64,000 nucleotides of DNA from assembly GCA_046156035.1 (NCBI GenBank), contig JBJXEW010000028.1, forward strand, positions 113,611 to 177,610, written 5' to 3'. Made by a program: the position numbers and the translations under genes. Under the pieces are notes generated by a model. It did no database searches and was not told the origin of the DNA. It worked only from the letters and a program-made list of their open reading frames with translations. Shown here piece by piece: positions 44,582 to 53,398 of the stretch (positions within the stretch are counted from its first letter, which is position 1; every line of letters starts with the position of its first letter). The DNA is from JAEUIX01 sp046156035 (lineage in GTDB: Bacteria > Planctomycetota > Phycisphaerae > Phycisphaerales > UBA1924).

Positions 44582-46287
44582 GCGGCCACCTTCATGGGTG
44601 TGGGAGCCTCGGCCGCCACCTCCACCGCTGCGGCAACCCGCAGAACCTCGCTGGGGGTGGTCAGGCCCACCTTGGCCTTCTCCAGCCCGTCGCGCCACAT
44701 CAGCCGCACACCCGCGCGAACGGCCGCGGCACGCAGCACATCCACCGGCGCGTTCGCGTTCACGGCCGCGTGCATCGCCGGCGTCATCTTCAGCAGTTCG
44801 TAGATGCCGACGCGGCCCTTGTACCCGGTGCTCATGCAGCGCGAGCAACCGGTGCCCTGCACAAACTTCGCTCCCACGCCTTCGGGCCCGAACTGAGCGA
44901 GGGTCGCGGCCTCCGGCTCGAAGGGCTTGGCGCAGTCCGCGCACACGCGGCGCACCAACCGCTGGGCCACCACGCCCAGCAGCGCGGCGTTGATGGCAAA
45001 GCCCGGGCAGCCCAGGTCGCGCAAGCGCGGGATCGAGCCCGGCGCGTCGTTGGTGTGCAGGCTCGACAGAACCAGGTGGCCCGTGAGCGCCGCCTGCACC
45101 GCGATGCGGGCGGTTTCCTCGTCACGAATTTCGCCCACGAACACCACGTCCGGGTCTTGCCGCAGCACGCTGCGCAAGGCTCCGGCAAAGCTCATGCCGA
45201 TCTCGGCGTTCACCGGCACCTGCCGGATCATGGGCATGCGCACCTCGACCGGGTCCTCAATGGTGATGATGTTGCGCTCAGGAGTGTTCAGGCGCTTGAG
45301 GGCCGTGTAGAGCGTCGTGGTCTTTCCGCTGCCCGTGGGGCCGGTCACAAGCACCATGCCGTGCGGGTGGTCGAGCAGTTGCTCGAAGGCCGTGGCCTCG
45401 CCGGGCTGCATGCCCAGTTCCGGGAATCCTTTGATGTGCCCGCTCCCGGTGAGCAGCCGCATCACCACATTCTCGCCGCACACGGTGGGGATGATCGACA
45501 GCCGCAGATCGACATAGCGCCCGCGGTGGACGAAGCGGAACTTGCCGTCCTGCGGACGCCGCGTCTGGGTCAGGTCCAGATTCGCCATCACCTTCAGCCG
45601 TTGCACCAGCCCGGGGTGGGCCGCGAGCGCCGGCCCCTGCTGGCCTTGAAGCAGGCCGTCGATGCGGAAGCGAATGTGGAGGGCGGTCTCGTCGGGGTTG
45701 ATGTGGACGTCCGATGCGCCCTTCTCCACGGCCGACCCCAGAATCTGGTTCACCGCCGCCACGATCGGCTCGCGCCCCATGGCCGCTTCGGCCTCGGTCG
45801 CCGCTGATGCTGTGGCCGTACTCGCCGCGGCCCCGGACGCACCAAACTGCCCGGTCATTGTGTAGGCCCGGTCGATCAGCCTTGTGAGGCTCTCGGCCTC
45901 GCACAACACCGGGTCGATCTCCACCTTCAGGAGCGTGCGCAACTGGTCCACGCTGCGCAGGTCCATCGGGTTCACCATCCCGACCGTCGCCACATCGCCG
46001 GTCAGGAAGAGCGGGAAGGCCTCCATCGTCTCGGCCGAGCCCCGCGGCAGCAGCGCGGCGTTGCGCACATCGATCTGGAACTGATCCAGGTCGACAAAGG
46101 CGCACTCGCAGATCGTCGCCCGCACCAGCGCAAGGTCGCGTGAGGTCACCAGGCCACGCTGCACCAGCGCCTTGCTGATGCGCACGTTCTGCTCAGCCGC
46201 AAATCGCGCGATCTCCTCCGCCGCCGGCTTGCCGAGCAGGCCCTCCTCCACCAGCGCGGCCACGACAAACTCATCGTGGTCAAGCAT
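44578..46287 (-). CDS. gspE: Secretion/pilus assembly ATPase GspE/PilB
   Basis: A 569-residue motor ATPase. The N-terminal GSPII_E_N domain (about 1-150) is followed by ASDVHINPDETALHIRFRID, Walker A GPTGSGKTTTLY, the Asp box, Walker B region DPDVVFVGEIRDEETA, the His box LSSLHTNDAPG and a zinc-type CxxC...CxxC pair (RRVCADCAKPF and GCSRCMSTGYKGR). The protein powers pseudopilus or pilus assembly. ATG 46287 has AAGGAG seven bases upstream and lies eight bases inside the PilZ gene, so the two are translationally coupled. The presence of the complete set of motifs indicates an active ATPase. Confidence 0.95.
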   Translation of the reverse strand: MLDHDEFVVAALVEEGLLGKPAAEEIARFAAEQNVRISKALVQRGLVTSRDLALVRATICECAFVDLDQFQIDVRNAALLPRGSAETMEAFPLFLTGDVATVGMVNPMDLRSVDQLRTLLKVEIDPVLCEAESLTRLIDRAYTMTGQFGASGAAASTATASAATEAEAAMGREPIVAAVNQILGSAVEKGASDVHINPDETALHIRFRIDGLLQGQQGPALAAHPGLVQRLKVMANLDLTQTRRPQDGKFRFVHRGRYVDLRLSIIPTVCGENVVMRLLTGSGHIKGFPELGMQPGEATAFEQLLDHPHGMVLVTGPTGSGKTTTLYTALKRLNTPERNIITIEDPVEVRMPMIRQVPVNAEIGMSFAGALRSVLRQDPDVVFVGEIRDEETARIAVQAALTGHLVLSSLHTNDAPGSIPRLRDLGCPGFAINAALLGVVAQRLVRRVCADCAKPFEPEAATLAQFGPEGVGAKFVQGTGCSRCMSTGYKGRVGIYELLKMTPAMHAAVNANAPVDVLRAAAVRAGVRLMWRDGLEKAKVGLTTPSEVLRVAAAVEVAAEAPTPMKVAA

Positions 46288-46786
46288 GCGCGGGCTCCTT
46301 GGGAACGTCGGCCGCGGCACGGGCCGCCACCAGCAGGCCCTCGACCGCCGCGGCGGCGTTGGCATCCGCAGGGAATGATGCGCCCACGTAGTACGTTGGC
46401 CCGCGGTCGAGCATTTTGACGCGCTGCGCCACCACGAGAAACTCGCCTGGCTCGCCCATCGGCCCGCAGGCCGCCTTCACCACCAGCCGCGTGTGCTTGG
46501 GCACGAACACCTTCATCCGCAGGCCCAGGCCGCCGCGGCTGCAGTCAATCAGGTCCGCCACCACCGTGCCGCCGGCACGCCCGGAGCCGCACACCAGGCC
46601 GGAGAAGACCACACGATCGGCCATCTCCTGCGCCACACCCACGGAGGCCGCGAGGCGGCACTGGATCCGCTCGTGCTGTCGCACCACGTTTGGTTCGGCT
46701 TTGGATTCCAATGGGCAGCCTCCGGCACCGCACACCCGCGGCTGCGCATTGCTATCGGACAGACCAGAGCGCGTGTTGATGCGCAT
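46280..46786 (-). CDS. PilZ-domain protein, predicted c-di-GMP receptor
   Basis: A 168-residue cytosolic protein, first gene of the pilus-like operon. Both c-di-GMP contact motifs are present: RxxxR as RQHER and D/NxSxxG as DCSRGG, followed by strand-rich LGLRMKVFVP and PTYYVGASFP. It probably senses c-di-GMP and adjusts the GspE motor, as PilZ proteins do in several pilus systems; that partner is inferred from the eight-base gene overlap. ATG 46786 gives an N-terminal extension of about 35 residues; an internal start is possible. It begins 66 bases after the end of the histidine operon on the same strand, so read-through is possible. Confidence 0.85.
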   Translation of the reverse strand: MRINTRSGLSDSNAQPRVCGAGGCPLESKAEPNVVRQHERIQCRLAASVGVAQEMADRVVFSGLVCGSGRAGGTVVADLIDCSRGGLGLRMKVFVPKHTRLVVKAACGPMGEPGEFLVVAQRVKMLDRGPTYYVGASFPADANAAAAVEGLLVAARAAADVPKEPAHA

Positions 46787-46852
46787 CGCTTCGGTGCGGC
46801 TGCAAGCACGCCGCGGCCCGCCGTGGGTGGCCCGCCCTGCGAGCCCACATGC

Positions 46853-49447
46853 TTATCGGGCCTCGGCCGCACTGGCGTGCGCTTCGAGGCCTTCGAGGCG
46901 TGCCAAGCCCGCCGCGTCGAGGTAGATCGACGGGTCCAGCCGGTCCTCTGACTCGATCCATGTCCGCGCGGCAAGAAACGTGAACACGCTCAGGCCGGCC
47001 GTGAAGCGCGCCGAGCCGCCCGTGGGGAGCACGTGGTTGGGCCCCAGCCCATAGTCGCCCACCACTTCCGCTGCACCAGCCCCCACGAACAGGCCGCCGT
47101 ACTGACGCACACGTCGGGCCAGGGCCACGGGGTTGCGTGTCATGACCTCCAGGTGCTCGGGTGCGATCGCATCTGAGAGGGCCACCATCGCCTCCTCGCT
47201 CTCGACAACGGCCGCGAAGCCATTGGTGAGGGCCCGGCGAATGACGCTCGCCGAGCCCGCGTCCAGGTCGGCCAGTTGCCGGGCCAGTGCGTCTTCCACG
47301 CCGTGCACGAGCGTGCCGCTGGTGCTGATGAGCATCGCGCTGGCATCCTCGTCGTGCTCGGCCTGCGCGAGCAGATCTGCAGCGACCAGACGCGGGTCGG
47401 AGGACTCGTCGGCCAGAATCAGCACCTCGCTCGGTCCGGCGAGCATGTCGATGCCAACATCCCCCGCCACGAGTTTCTTGGCCGCAGTCACCCAACGATT
47501 GCCCGGCCCAACGACCACGTCGCAGCGCGGCACGTCTCCGGCGCCGTACGCAAACGCGGCGATCGCCTGAGCGCCGCCCACGGCCAAGAAGCCGTCCGCG
47601 CCCGCGATTGCTGCTGCCGCAAGTGTTGCATGGGACGGGCGCGGGCTCGCCACCCACACCTCACGCACCCCCGCTGCGCGTGCGGTGATGGCCGTCATCA
47701 GCACGCTCGAAGGGAGCGGGAAGCGTCCGCCGGGGGCGTAGCACCCTGCGCGATCGACGGGCATCACGCGGTGACCCATGCGCCCGCCGGCGGCCGCAAG
47801 GGTGAGATCGCTGAGGCACGCACGCTGCGCCGCGGCGAAGCGTCCGATCCGTTCCGCCGCGCGTTCCAGCAGTTTGCGCTGCTCAGATTCCAGCGTGTCG
47901 AGTGCCCGCCGCATGTCCTGCCGCGAGAGCACGAGCGGCCCACCCGCAGCCACGTCGCCCAGCCGCTCCGCGTGCTCACGCACCGCCGTCTCGCCGCGTG
48001 CCCGCACCTCGTCCACGATTCTCTTCGCCGCGTCGAGCGTGGCGGAATCCACCGGGCCCGACCACCGCGAGACCGCTTCGGCCGCGCTCAGCACACGCAG
48101 GAGGCGGCACGGCCCGCCGGCTGGCGGCAGCGGTGTGCGACCGGCGCTCGATCCAGGCGCATTGTCCGGCGCGGGCGGCCCCTTGCGGTCCCCGCCTCTG
48201 CGCAGCACCTTCAGCGCACGCCGATCCAGTTCGGTCTCCACCTCGCCCACCATCACGCCCGCCGCGCTCATGCGCACGGTGGCAAAGTAGAGCACATCCG
48301 CGGCCTCGTGCATCACTTCGTCGCGTGTGCTGGCAGCGGCCAACTCGCCCGCTTCTTCGACCAGTTTCGCCGCCAGCAGTTCCGGTTCTCGCAGCAGCCG
48401 CCGCGTGTAACTCCCCGGTTGGGCGCTTCCGAGCACGCGGCGCTCCAGCGAGCCCAGGCCCCAATCGCCCCCCCAGCATGTGCGCGACCCGGTGTGGCAG
48501 AACGCTGCGTCCCGCGGGGCTGCGCCCGTCGCGGGGCGTTGCCTCACCACGAAGCGCAGCGTGTCGCGGTCGCAGTCGGCATCCACGCGCAGCAACTCTT
48601 GCACCGCGCCGCTCGTGTCGCCCTTGTGCCACAGGCCGCGCTGACGAGACCAGTACACGCCGCGCCCCTCGGCCACCGCCGCCCGCAGGCTCTGGGCGTT
48701 GGAGTAGGCCAGCCCGAGGGCCACGCCGCGCTCATCCACCACCACGGTGGGCCACAGGCCGTCGGGCCGGTCGCTCTGCATCATTGCCGCGAGGGGGTCT
48801 GTCAGGTCCATCGCGCCCGTGTACAACGCCATCCCGACCTGCGCATCAATACCCATCCCGTCGAGTTCCGCCACCTCCGCCGCGCTCTTCACCCCGCCGG
48901 CCACCGTCAGCCGCGCATCACCGGCCGCCTCGCGCAGGGCCTTGGCCCGCGCCATCGGCAGGCCCGTCATGGTTCCCTCCACCTCCACGAACGTGACCAG
49001 GAATCCGCTCACCAACCCGCGCAGTTCGCGCATCCGATCTTCCACAGCGCGTCCGGTGCCCTTCTTCCACCCTTCCACCACAATCTCACCGTCTCGGGTA
49101 TCCAGCGCCGCGATCACACGCTCGCGTGGCAGTTCCCGCAGCACTTCCTCCCTGGCGGCGGTGCCAAGAATCACTTTTTTCGCGCCCGCATCCAGCCACG
49201 CACGCGCGGCGGCCACATCCCGAATCCCTCCCCCCACGCGGCAGCGCGCCAGCGGCAGAACACCCCGCACCAACTCGGCGTTGCTGCCTCTGCCCATCGC
49301 CGCGTCAAGGTCAATCACGGCCACGTCGCCCACGCGGCCGAAGCGTCTGGCGATCGGCGCAGGGTCGCCCGCATCAAGAGCCTTGCGAGTGCCCTGCACC
49401 AGTTGCACGGTCTGTCCGCCCTGAATATCAATCGATGGAATCAGCAT
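46853..49447 (-). CDS. hisAIED: Four-domain histidine enzyme HisA-HisI-HisE-HisD
   Basis: An 864-residue fusion, domains in order: HisA isomerase (about 1-225; IPSIDIQGGQTVQL, RVGGGIRD, TVAGGVKS); HisI phosphoribosyl-AMP cyclohydrolase (about 228-325; VYWSRQRGLWHKGDTSG, DADCDRDTLRF, AFCHTGSRTCW with its metal and Cys residues); HisE phosphoribosyl-ATP pyrophosphatase (about 340-425; SYTRRLL, LAAKLVEEAGELAAA, HEAADVLYFATV); a Gly/Pro-rich linker; and HisD histidinol dehydrogenase (about 440-864; GYYAPGGR-like CYAPGGRFPLPSSVLM, AAKKLVAGDVGIDMLAGPSE, GPNHVLPTGGSARF). It carries steps 2, 3, 4, 9 and 10 of the pathway. Every domain keeps its signature residues. The start ATG overlaps the HisHF stop by seven bases; GAGAGG precedes it. 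HisI-HisE-HisD order matches fungal HIS4. Confidence 0.95.
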   Translation of the reverse strand: MLIPSIDIQGGQTVQLVQGTRKALDAGDPAPIARRFGRVGDVAVIDLDAAMGRGSNAELVRGVLPLARCRVGGGIRDVAAARAWLDAGAKKVILGTAAREEVLRELPRERVIAALDTRDGEIVVEGWKKGTGRAVEDRMRELRGLVSGFLVTFVEVEGTMTGLPMARAKALREAAGDARLTVAGGVKSAAEVAELDGMGIDAQVGMALYTGAMDLTDPLAAMMQSDRPDGLWPTVVVDERGVALGLAYSNAQSLRAAVAEGRGVYWSRQRGLWHKGDTSGAVQELLRVDADCDRDTLRFVVRQRPATGAAPRDAAFCHTGSRTCWGGDWGLGSLERRVLGSAQPGSYTRRLLREPELLAAKLVEEAGELAAASTRDEVMHEAADVLYFATVRMSAAGVMVGEVETELDRRALKVLRRGGDRKGPPAPDNAPGSSAGRTPLPPAGGPCRLLRVLSAAEAVSRWSGPVDSATLDAAKRIVDEVRARGETAVREHAERLGDVAAGGPLVLSRQDMRRALDTLESEQRKLLERAAERIGRFAAAQRACLSDLTLAAAGGRMGHRVMPVDRAGCYAPGGRFPLPSSVLMTAITARAAGVREVWVASPRPSHATLAAAAIAGADGFLAVGGAQAIAAFAYGAGDVPRCDVVVGPGNRWVTAAKKLVAGDVGIDMLAGPSEVLILADESSDPRLVAADLLAQAEHDEDASAMLISTSGTLVHGVEDALARQLADLDAGSASVIRRALTNGFAAVVESEEAMVALSDAIAPEHLEVMTRNPVALARRVRQYGGLFVGAGAAEVVGDYGLGPNHVLPTGGSARFTAGLSVFTFLAARTWIESEDRLDPSIYLDAAGLARLEGLEAHASAAEAR

Positions 49448-50973
49448 GTTGGCCTCTCACCGGTGAAGCCGGGTGTGTGGGGTCTGAACTGTGGCGGCTG
49501 GAGTCTGGTGTCCGGCGTTGCCTCTTCGCGCACGCGCACGCCGCGCTGCGCAAGCGCACGCTTCACGCTCGCCACGGTCCACTCGCCGTCGTGAAAAATG
49601 GACGCGGCGAGCACCGCCTCGGCGCCCGCGTGCAGCGCATTGGCCAGGTGCTCCGGCCCCGCCGCACCGCCGCTGGCGATCACGGGCACACGCACCGCAC
49701 GCGCCACCGCCGCGATAAGGGCTAGGTCGTACCCGCTGCGTGTGCCGTCGCGATCGAAACTGGTGAGCAGCACCTCGCCCGCGCCCGCGTCGGTGCCGCT
49801 GCGTGCCCATTCCACGGCATCAAGGTCCACGCGCTCCGTTCCGCTGCGTACCACCACCTGCCAGCCGCCGCTCCGTCGCGCCGCGTCAATCGCCAGCACC
49901 ACGCACTGGCTGCCGAAGCGCCCGGCCAATGCCGCAAGCAGGCGCGGGTCGCGCACCGCCGCGCTGTTCACGCTCACCTTGTCCGCACCGGCCTCCAGCA
50001 GGGCGGTGGCATCATCGATGGTCCTTACGCCCCCGCCCACGGTGAGCGGGATGGAGATCGCCTGGCGCACGCGCCGCACCGTTTCCAGCGCCGCACCGCG
50101 CCCCTCGGGCGTTGCGGAAACATCGAGTACCACCAGTTCATCCGCCCCCTGAGCCTGGTATGCCGCCGCACGCTCCGCCGGGCACCCCGCATCTCGCAGC
50201 CCGGCAAACCGCACGCCCTTCACGACCCGTCCATCGCGCACATCCAGGCACGGCACCACACGCCGCATCACGCCCGCACCCTGCAGACGCTCTGGGCGCA
50301 CCGGCGACCACGCTGGGGGGCTCGCGGCCGCCGGCCCGAGGTCCCTTGCCTGCTGCACCCACCTCTTCAGCAGCGCGGCCCCCCAGGCACCGGAGAGTTC
50401 CGGGTGAAACTGGCACGCAAGCACGCTGCCGCGTTCGACCGCGGCGACAAAGCGTCCGCCATACTCCGTGTGTGCCGCACGCCAGCCAGCCAAAGCGTCT
50501 TGCTCGCTCAGCGAAGTAAGCCTGAACGAGTTGGCGAAGTACGCCGCACCCGATTGCAGCAACCCGCACGCGGGGTCAGGGTCGACTTCGTTCCAGCCGA
50601 TCTGCGGCACACGCACCGCGTTCTCCTCAAAGCGCCGGGCCACGCCAGAGAGCACACCGAGCCCCCGCACGCCGGGGCTCTCTTCGCTCCCCTGCAGCAG
50701 CATCTGCATTCCCAGACACACGCACAGTGTCGCACGCCCCGCGGCGAGGCGATCTCGCAGCGGTTCAACAAGGCCCGCAGCGCCCAGCACCGCCATGGCT
50801 GCGCCGAGTGATCCGACACCCGGCAGAACGAGTGCGAGCGCAGACCGCACCACGTCGGGATCGGTTGTGGCGATCGCGTGAGCCCCCGCCCGCTCCAGCG
50901 CGGCCACAACACTCGCCACGTTCGCCGTGCCGGTCGTGACGACGTGGACCACGGATGCTTCGTTCACGCTCAC
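49441..50973 (-). CDS. hisHF: Imidazole glycerol-phosphate synthase fusion HisH-HisF
   Basis: A 510-residue bifunctional enzyme. Residues 1-205 are the class I glutamine amidotransferase HisH with nucleophile Cys in CVCLGMQMLL and His/Glu in CQFHPEL. After a 25-residue linker, residues 230-490 are the HisF cyclase barrel with catalytic Asp in VPCLDVRDGRVVKG and Asp in LAIDAAR, plus VIASGGAAGPEHL. Domain order is that of eukaryotic HIS7. Start GTG 50973 overlaps the hisB stop (GTGA) and has AAGGGGG upstream; the longer open frame back to 51165 is the hisB shadow. The last 20 residues after the barrel are an unrelated tail. Confidence 0.95.
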   Translation of the reverse strand: MSVNEASVVHVVTTGTANVASVVAALERAGAHAIATTDPDVVRSALALVLPGVGSLGAAMAVLGAAGLVEPLRDRLAAGRATLCVCLGMQMLLQGSEESPGVRGLGVLSGVARRFEENAVRVPQIGWNEVDPDPACGLLQSGAAYFANSFRLTSLSEQDALAGWRAAHTEYGGRFVAAVERGSVLACQFHPELSGAWGAALLKRWVQQARDLGPAAASPPAWSPVRPERLQGAGVMRRVVPCLDVRDGRVVKGVRFAGLRDAGCPAERAAAYQAQGADELVVLDVSATPEGRGAALETVRRVRQAISIPLTVGGGVRTIDDATALLEAGADKVSVNSAAVRDPRLLAALAGRFGSQCVVLAIDAARRSGGWQVVVRSGTERVDLDAVEWARSGTDAGAGEVLLTSFDRDGTRSGYDLALIAAVARAVRVPVIASGGAAGPEHLANALHAGAEAVLAASIFHDGEWTVASVKRALAQRGVRVREEATPDTRLQPPQFRPHTPGFTGERPTC

Positions 50974-51629
50974 AACACCCCCTTGGTGCTTCGGACACCG
51001 CCGCCCGTGGCACGCACCGCGGCCCGAAGGGCCACGGCCAGGGCCTTGAACGCGGCCTCGGCCTTGTGGTGGTCGTTGTCGCCGCGCAGCACATCCACGT
51101 GCAGCGTGAAGCGGCCCGCGATCGCAAGCGAGCGGAAGAAATGTGAGATGTTCTCGCAGGCCCACTCGCCGATGCGCTCGCGCCGCAGATCAAGGTTCAC
51201 AACCGCCAGGGGGCGGGCGACCAGGTCCACCACGGCGCGGGCGAGCGCCTCGTCGAGCGGCACGTGCGCTTCACCGAAGCGGGCGATGCCCGTGCGATCA
51301 CCCAGACAGCGGCCCATCGCATCACCGAGCGCCAAGGCACAATCTTCCGCGGTGTGGTGATCGTCCACCGCAAGGTCGCCCTCGCAGGCCAGAGTCAGGT
51401 CGAACCCCGCGTGGGTGGCCAGAGCCGTGAGCATGTGGTCCAGAAACCCGATGCCGGTCTTCACGTCGATGGTGCCGGAGCCGTCAACGCACAGGGTGGC
51501 CTTGATCCGTGTCTCCCTGGTTGCCCGCTCAACGGTGGCACGCCGCGGGGCGGCTCCCGGTGCCGCGGCGGTGGTGGTGGGGGCGGGGGCGGGGGCTGTG
51601 GAGGTGGTGCGCGGCGAAGGGGGGTTCAT
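50970..51629 (-). CDS. hisB: Imidazoleglycerol-phosphate dehydratase HisB
   Basis: A 219-residue monofunctional dehydratase catalysing step 7. An N-terminal Pro/Ala/Thr-rich extension of 30 residues precedes the enzyme, which has GFLDHMLTALATH, the metal-binding DDHHTAED, NDHHKAEAAFKALA and the terminal STKG. It lacks the phosphatase domain found in enterobacterial HisB; the HAD domain fused to HisC next door probably replaces it. ATG 51629 overlaps the hisC stop (ATGA) with AGGAG seven bases upstream. Confidence 0.95.
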   Translation of the reverse strand: MNPPSPRTTSTAPAPAPTTTAAAPGAAPRRATVERATRETRIKATLCVDGSGTIDVKTGIGFLDHMLTALATHAGFDLTLACEGDLAVDDHHTAEDCALALGDAMGRCLGDRTGIARFGEAHVPLDEALARAVVDLVARPLAVVNLDLRRERIGEWACENISHFFRSLAIAGRFTLHVDVLRGDNDHHKAEAAFKALAVALRAAVRATGGGVRSTKGVL

Positions 51630-53398
51630 GAAGTCGCTCCTGTCAGGTCAAGCAAGCCGGTCAGTTCTTCAACGTTGGCGAGCACGCGTGCCGCGCCCGA
51701 GGCGGTGAGCGTGTGCCGGGATTGCTCCAGCACTTCGCCCGGCGGGCACACACCGATGGGCACAACCGCCGCGCTGCGGGCGGCACGCACATCGTCCACG
51801 GTGTCGCCGATCATCCAGGCATATCGCACGTTCAGGCGTGCGAGCGCGAGGTGCACCACCGCCGGGTCGGGCTTGGGCGGGCCGTCTTCCATGCAGATCA
51901 ACGCAGAGAAGCAGTCCTCGATGCCGTGGGCACGCAGGAACGCCTCCGCGTCGGCCCGTGGCCGTCCCGTCACAATGGCCAGGGGCAGGCGCTTGCGCAG
52001 CCCATCCAGAAACGCGCGCGTGGTCAGCAGCCGCTCGTTCGCGCACAGGCCCGGCCTCGTGCCGTCGCCGTGGTAGGGCCGCTCGAACGCCGCCGTCACC
52101 TCCGCGAGGGGGCGGTTGATGCCACGCGCGGCGAGCAGACGCTGTGTCAGGACCCAGTCGTTGTTGGCGTTTCCGGCCGCTTTGGCCGCTGCCACATCGG
52201 CCGGGCCCAGGTCCACGCCGTACAGCGCGCACGTCTCGACGATGGCCCGCCGGTAACTCTGCGAGACATCCGCCAGAACGCCGTCGAGATCGAACAGCAG
52301 GGCCTCGGGGCGCAGTGCGCTGCGCAGCACGCCCTCAAGGCGCTCCAGCGCGGCCTCATCGCCGGGGCACGAAACACGCACCATCCCGGCCAGTTCGCCC
52401 GTGTCATACCGCCTCACGGCGATGCCCAACCCCGCGAGCGCATCGGCCGCCCACGCACCGGCCGCTGCCCCGCCTCTGCCGAAGCGCGTCAGCACCAGGT
52501 TGGCCTGCGAGGCGATGGGGCGTGTGCCCAGCTCCTGCAGGGTGCGCGTGAGCCGTGCCCGTTCTTGCCGCACACGGGCGACCGCGCGTGCCTGCTCCGC
52601 TTCGCCCTCGCGGAGGCAGCGTTGGGCCACCGCTAGCGACACGCCGCTGACCGCGTACGGCTGCCCAACGGCACGCAGAAACCCCGCGCACGCGGCCGTG
52701 GGCGCAATCGCGTAGCCCACACGCAGGCCCGCCAGGCCCCACGCTTTGGAGAACGTCCGCACCACGATCACGTTGGGCAGTTGCAGGGCCGCGGGCGTGA
52801 GATCGGCATCCGCAAACTCCGCGTACGCGCCGTCAAGAACGACCAACGCCCCCACCTGCGCGGCCGCCGCGCTGAGTTCCGTCAGGTCGTCCACTTCCGC
52901 CACGCCGCCCGTGGGGTTGTTGGGGCTTACGATGAAGACCAGCGCCGTGTCCGCGGTCATGCACGCAAGCATCGCGCGCGTAGGAAACGGCCCTTCGAGC
53001 CAGGGCACGGGTACCGCGTCTCCACCCGAGAGCCTGATGTACCGCTCGATCATCTCGAACGTGGGCGAGGTGAGCAGCGCCCGCCGTCCGGGCTGAAGCC
53101 ACGCCTGACAAATGCGTGCCAGCGCATCGTCCGCGCCCGCCGTCACCACCACGCGTGCCGCCGCGTCCGTGTCGCCCCCACGCGCGCCGAGCCAGCGCTC
53201 CGCCAGCAGCGTCTCCAGCGCGCTCGCATCCGGATACGCACCCACGCTGGCCACCGTCTGCCGCAGCGCGTCCTCAAGCCATTGGCCGTCGGGTCCACGC
53301 CCCTCGTTGGCATCGAGGCGCAGGTCGATGGGGCGCGCCTGCGGCGCACGCCGATATGCACTCCGCCCCGCGACACGATCGGCCGCTGCAAGTATCAC
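51626..53398 (-). CDS. hisC: HisC aminotransferase fused to HAD phosphatase-like domain
   Basis: A 590-residue fusion. Residues 1-360 are histidinol-phosphate aminotransferase: LDANEG, VSPNNPTGG, DGAYAEF and the PLP-binding Lys in TFSKAWGLAGLRVGY. Residues 365-590 are a HAD subfamily IA hydrolase: nucleophile motif LLFDLDGVLAD, Thr motif LAIVTGRPRADAE, Lys in PPKPDP and acidic pair MIGDTVDDVRAA. As the operon contains no other phosphatase, the HAD domain is the best candidate for histidinol-phosphate phosphatase (step 8), which is inference from context. It starts at GTG 53398, overlapping the hisG stop (GTGA). Confidence 0.92.
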   Translation of the reverse strand: MILAAADRVAGRSAYRRAPQARPIDLRLDANEGRGPDGQWLEDALRQTVASVGAYPDASALETLLAERWLGARGGDTDAAARVVVTAGADDALARICQAWLQPGRRALLTSPTFEMIERYIRLSGGDAVPVPWLEGPFPTRAMLACMTADTALVFIVSPNNPTGGVAEVDDLTELSAAAAQVGALVVLDGAYAEFADADLTPAALQLPNVIVVRTFSKAWGLAGLRVGYAIAPTAACAGFLRAVGQPYAVSGVSLAVAQRCLREGEAEQARAVARVRQERARLTRTLQELGTRPIASQANLVLTRFGRGGAAAGAWAADALAGLGIAVRRYDTGELAGMVRVSCPGDEAALERLEGVLRSALRPEALLFDLDGVLADVSQSYRRAIVETCALYGVDLGPADVAAAKAAGNANNDWVLTQRLLAARGINRPLAEVTAAFERPYHGDGTRPGLCANERLLTTRAFLDGLRKRLPLAIVTGRPRADAEAFLRAHGIEDCFSALICMEDGPPKPDPAVVHLALARLNVRYAWMIGDTVDDVRAARSAAVVPIGVCPPGEVLEQSRHTLTASGAARVLANVEELTGLLDLTGATS

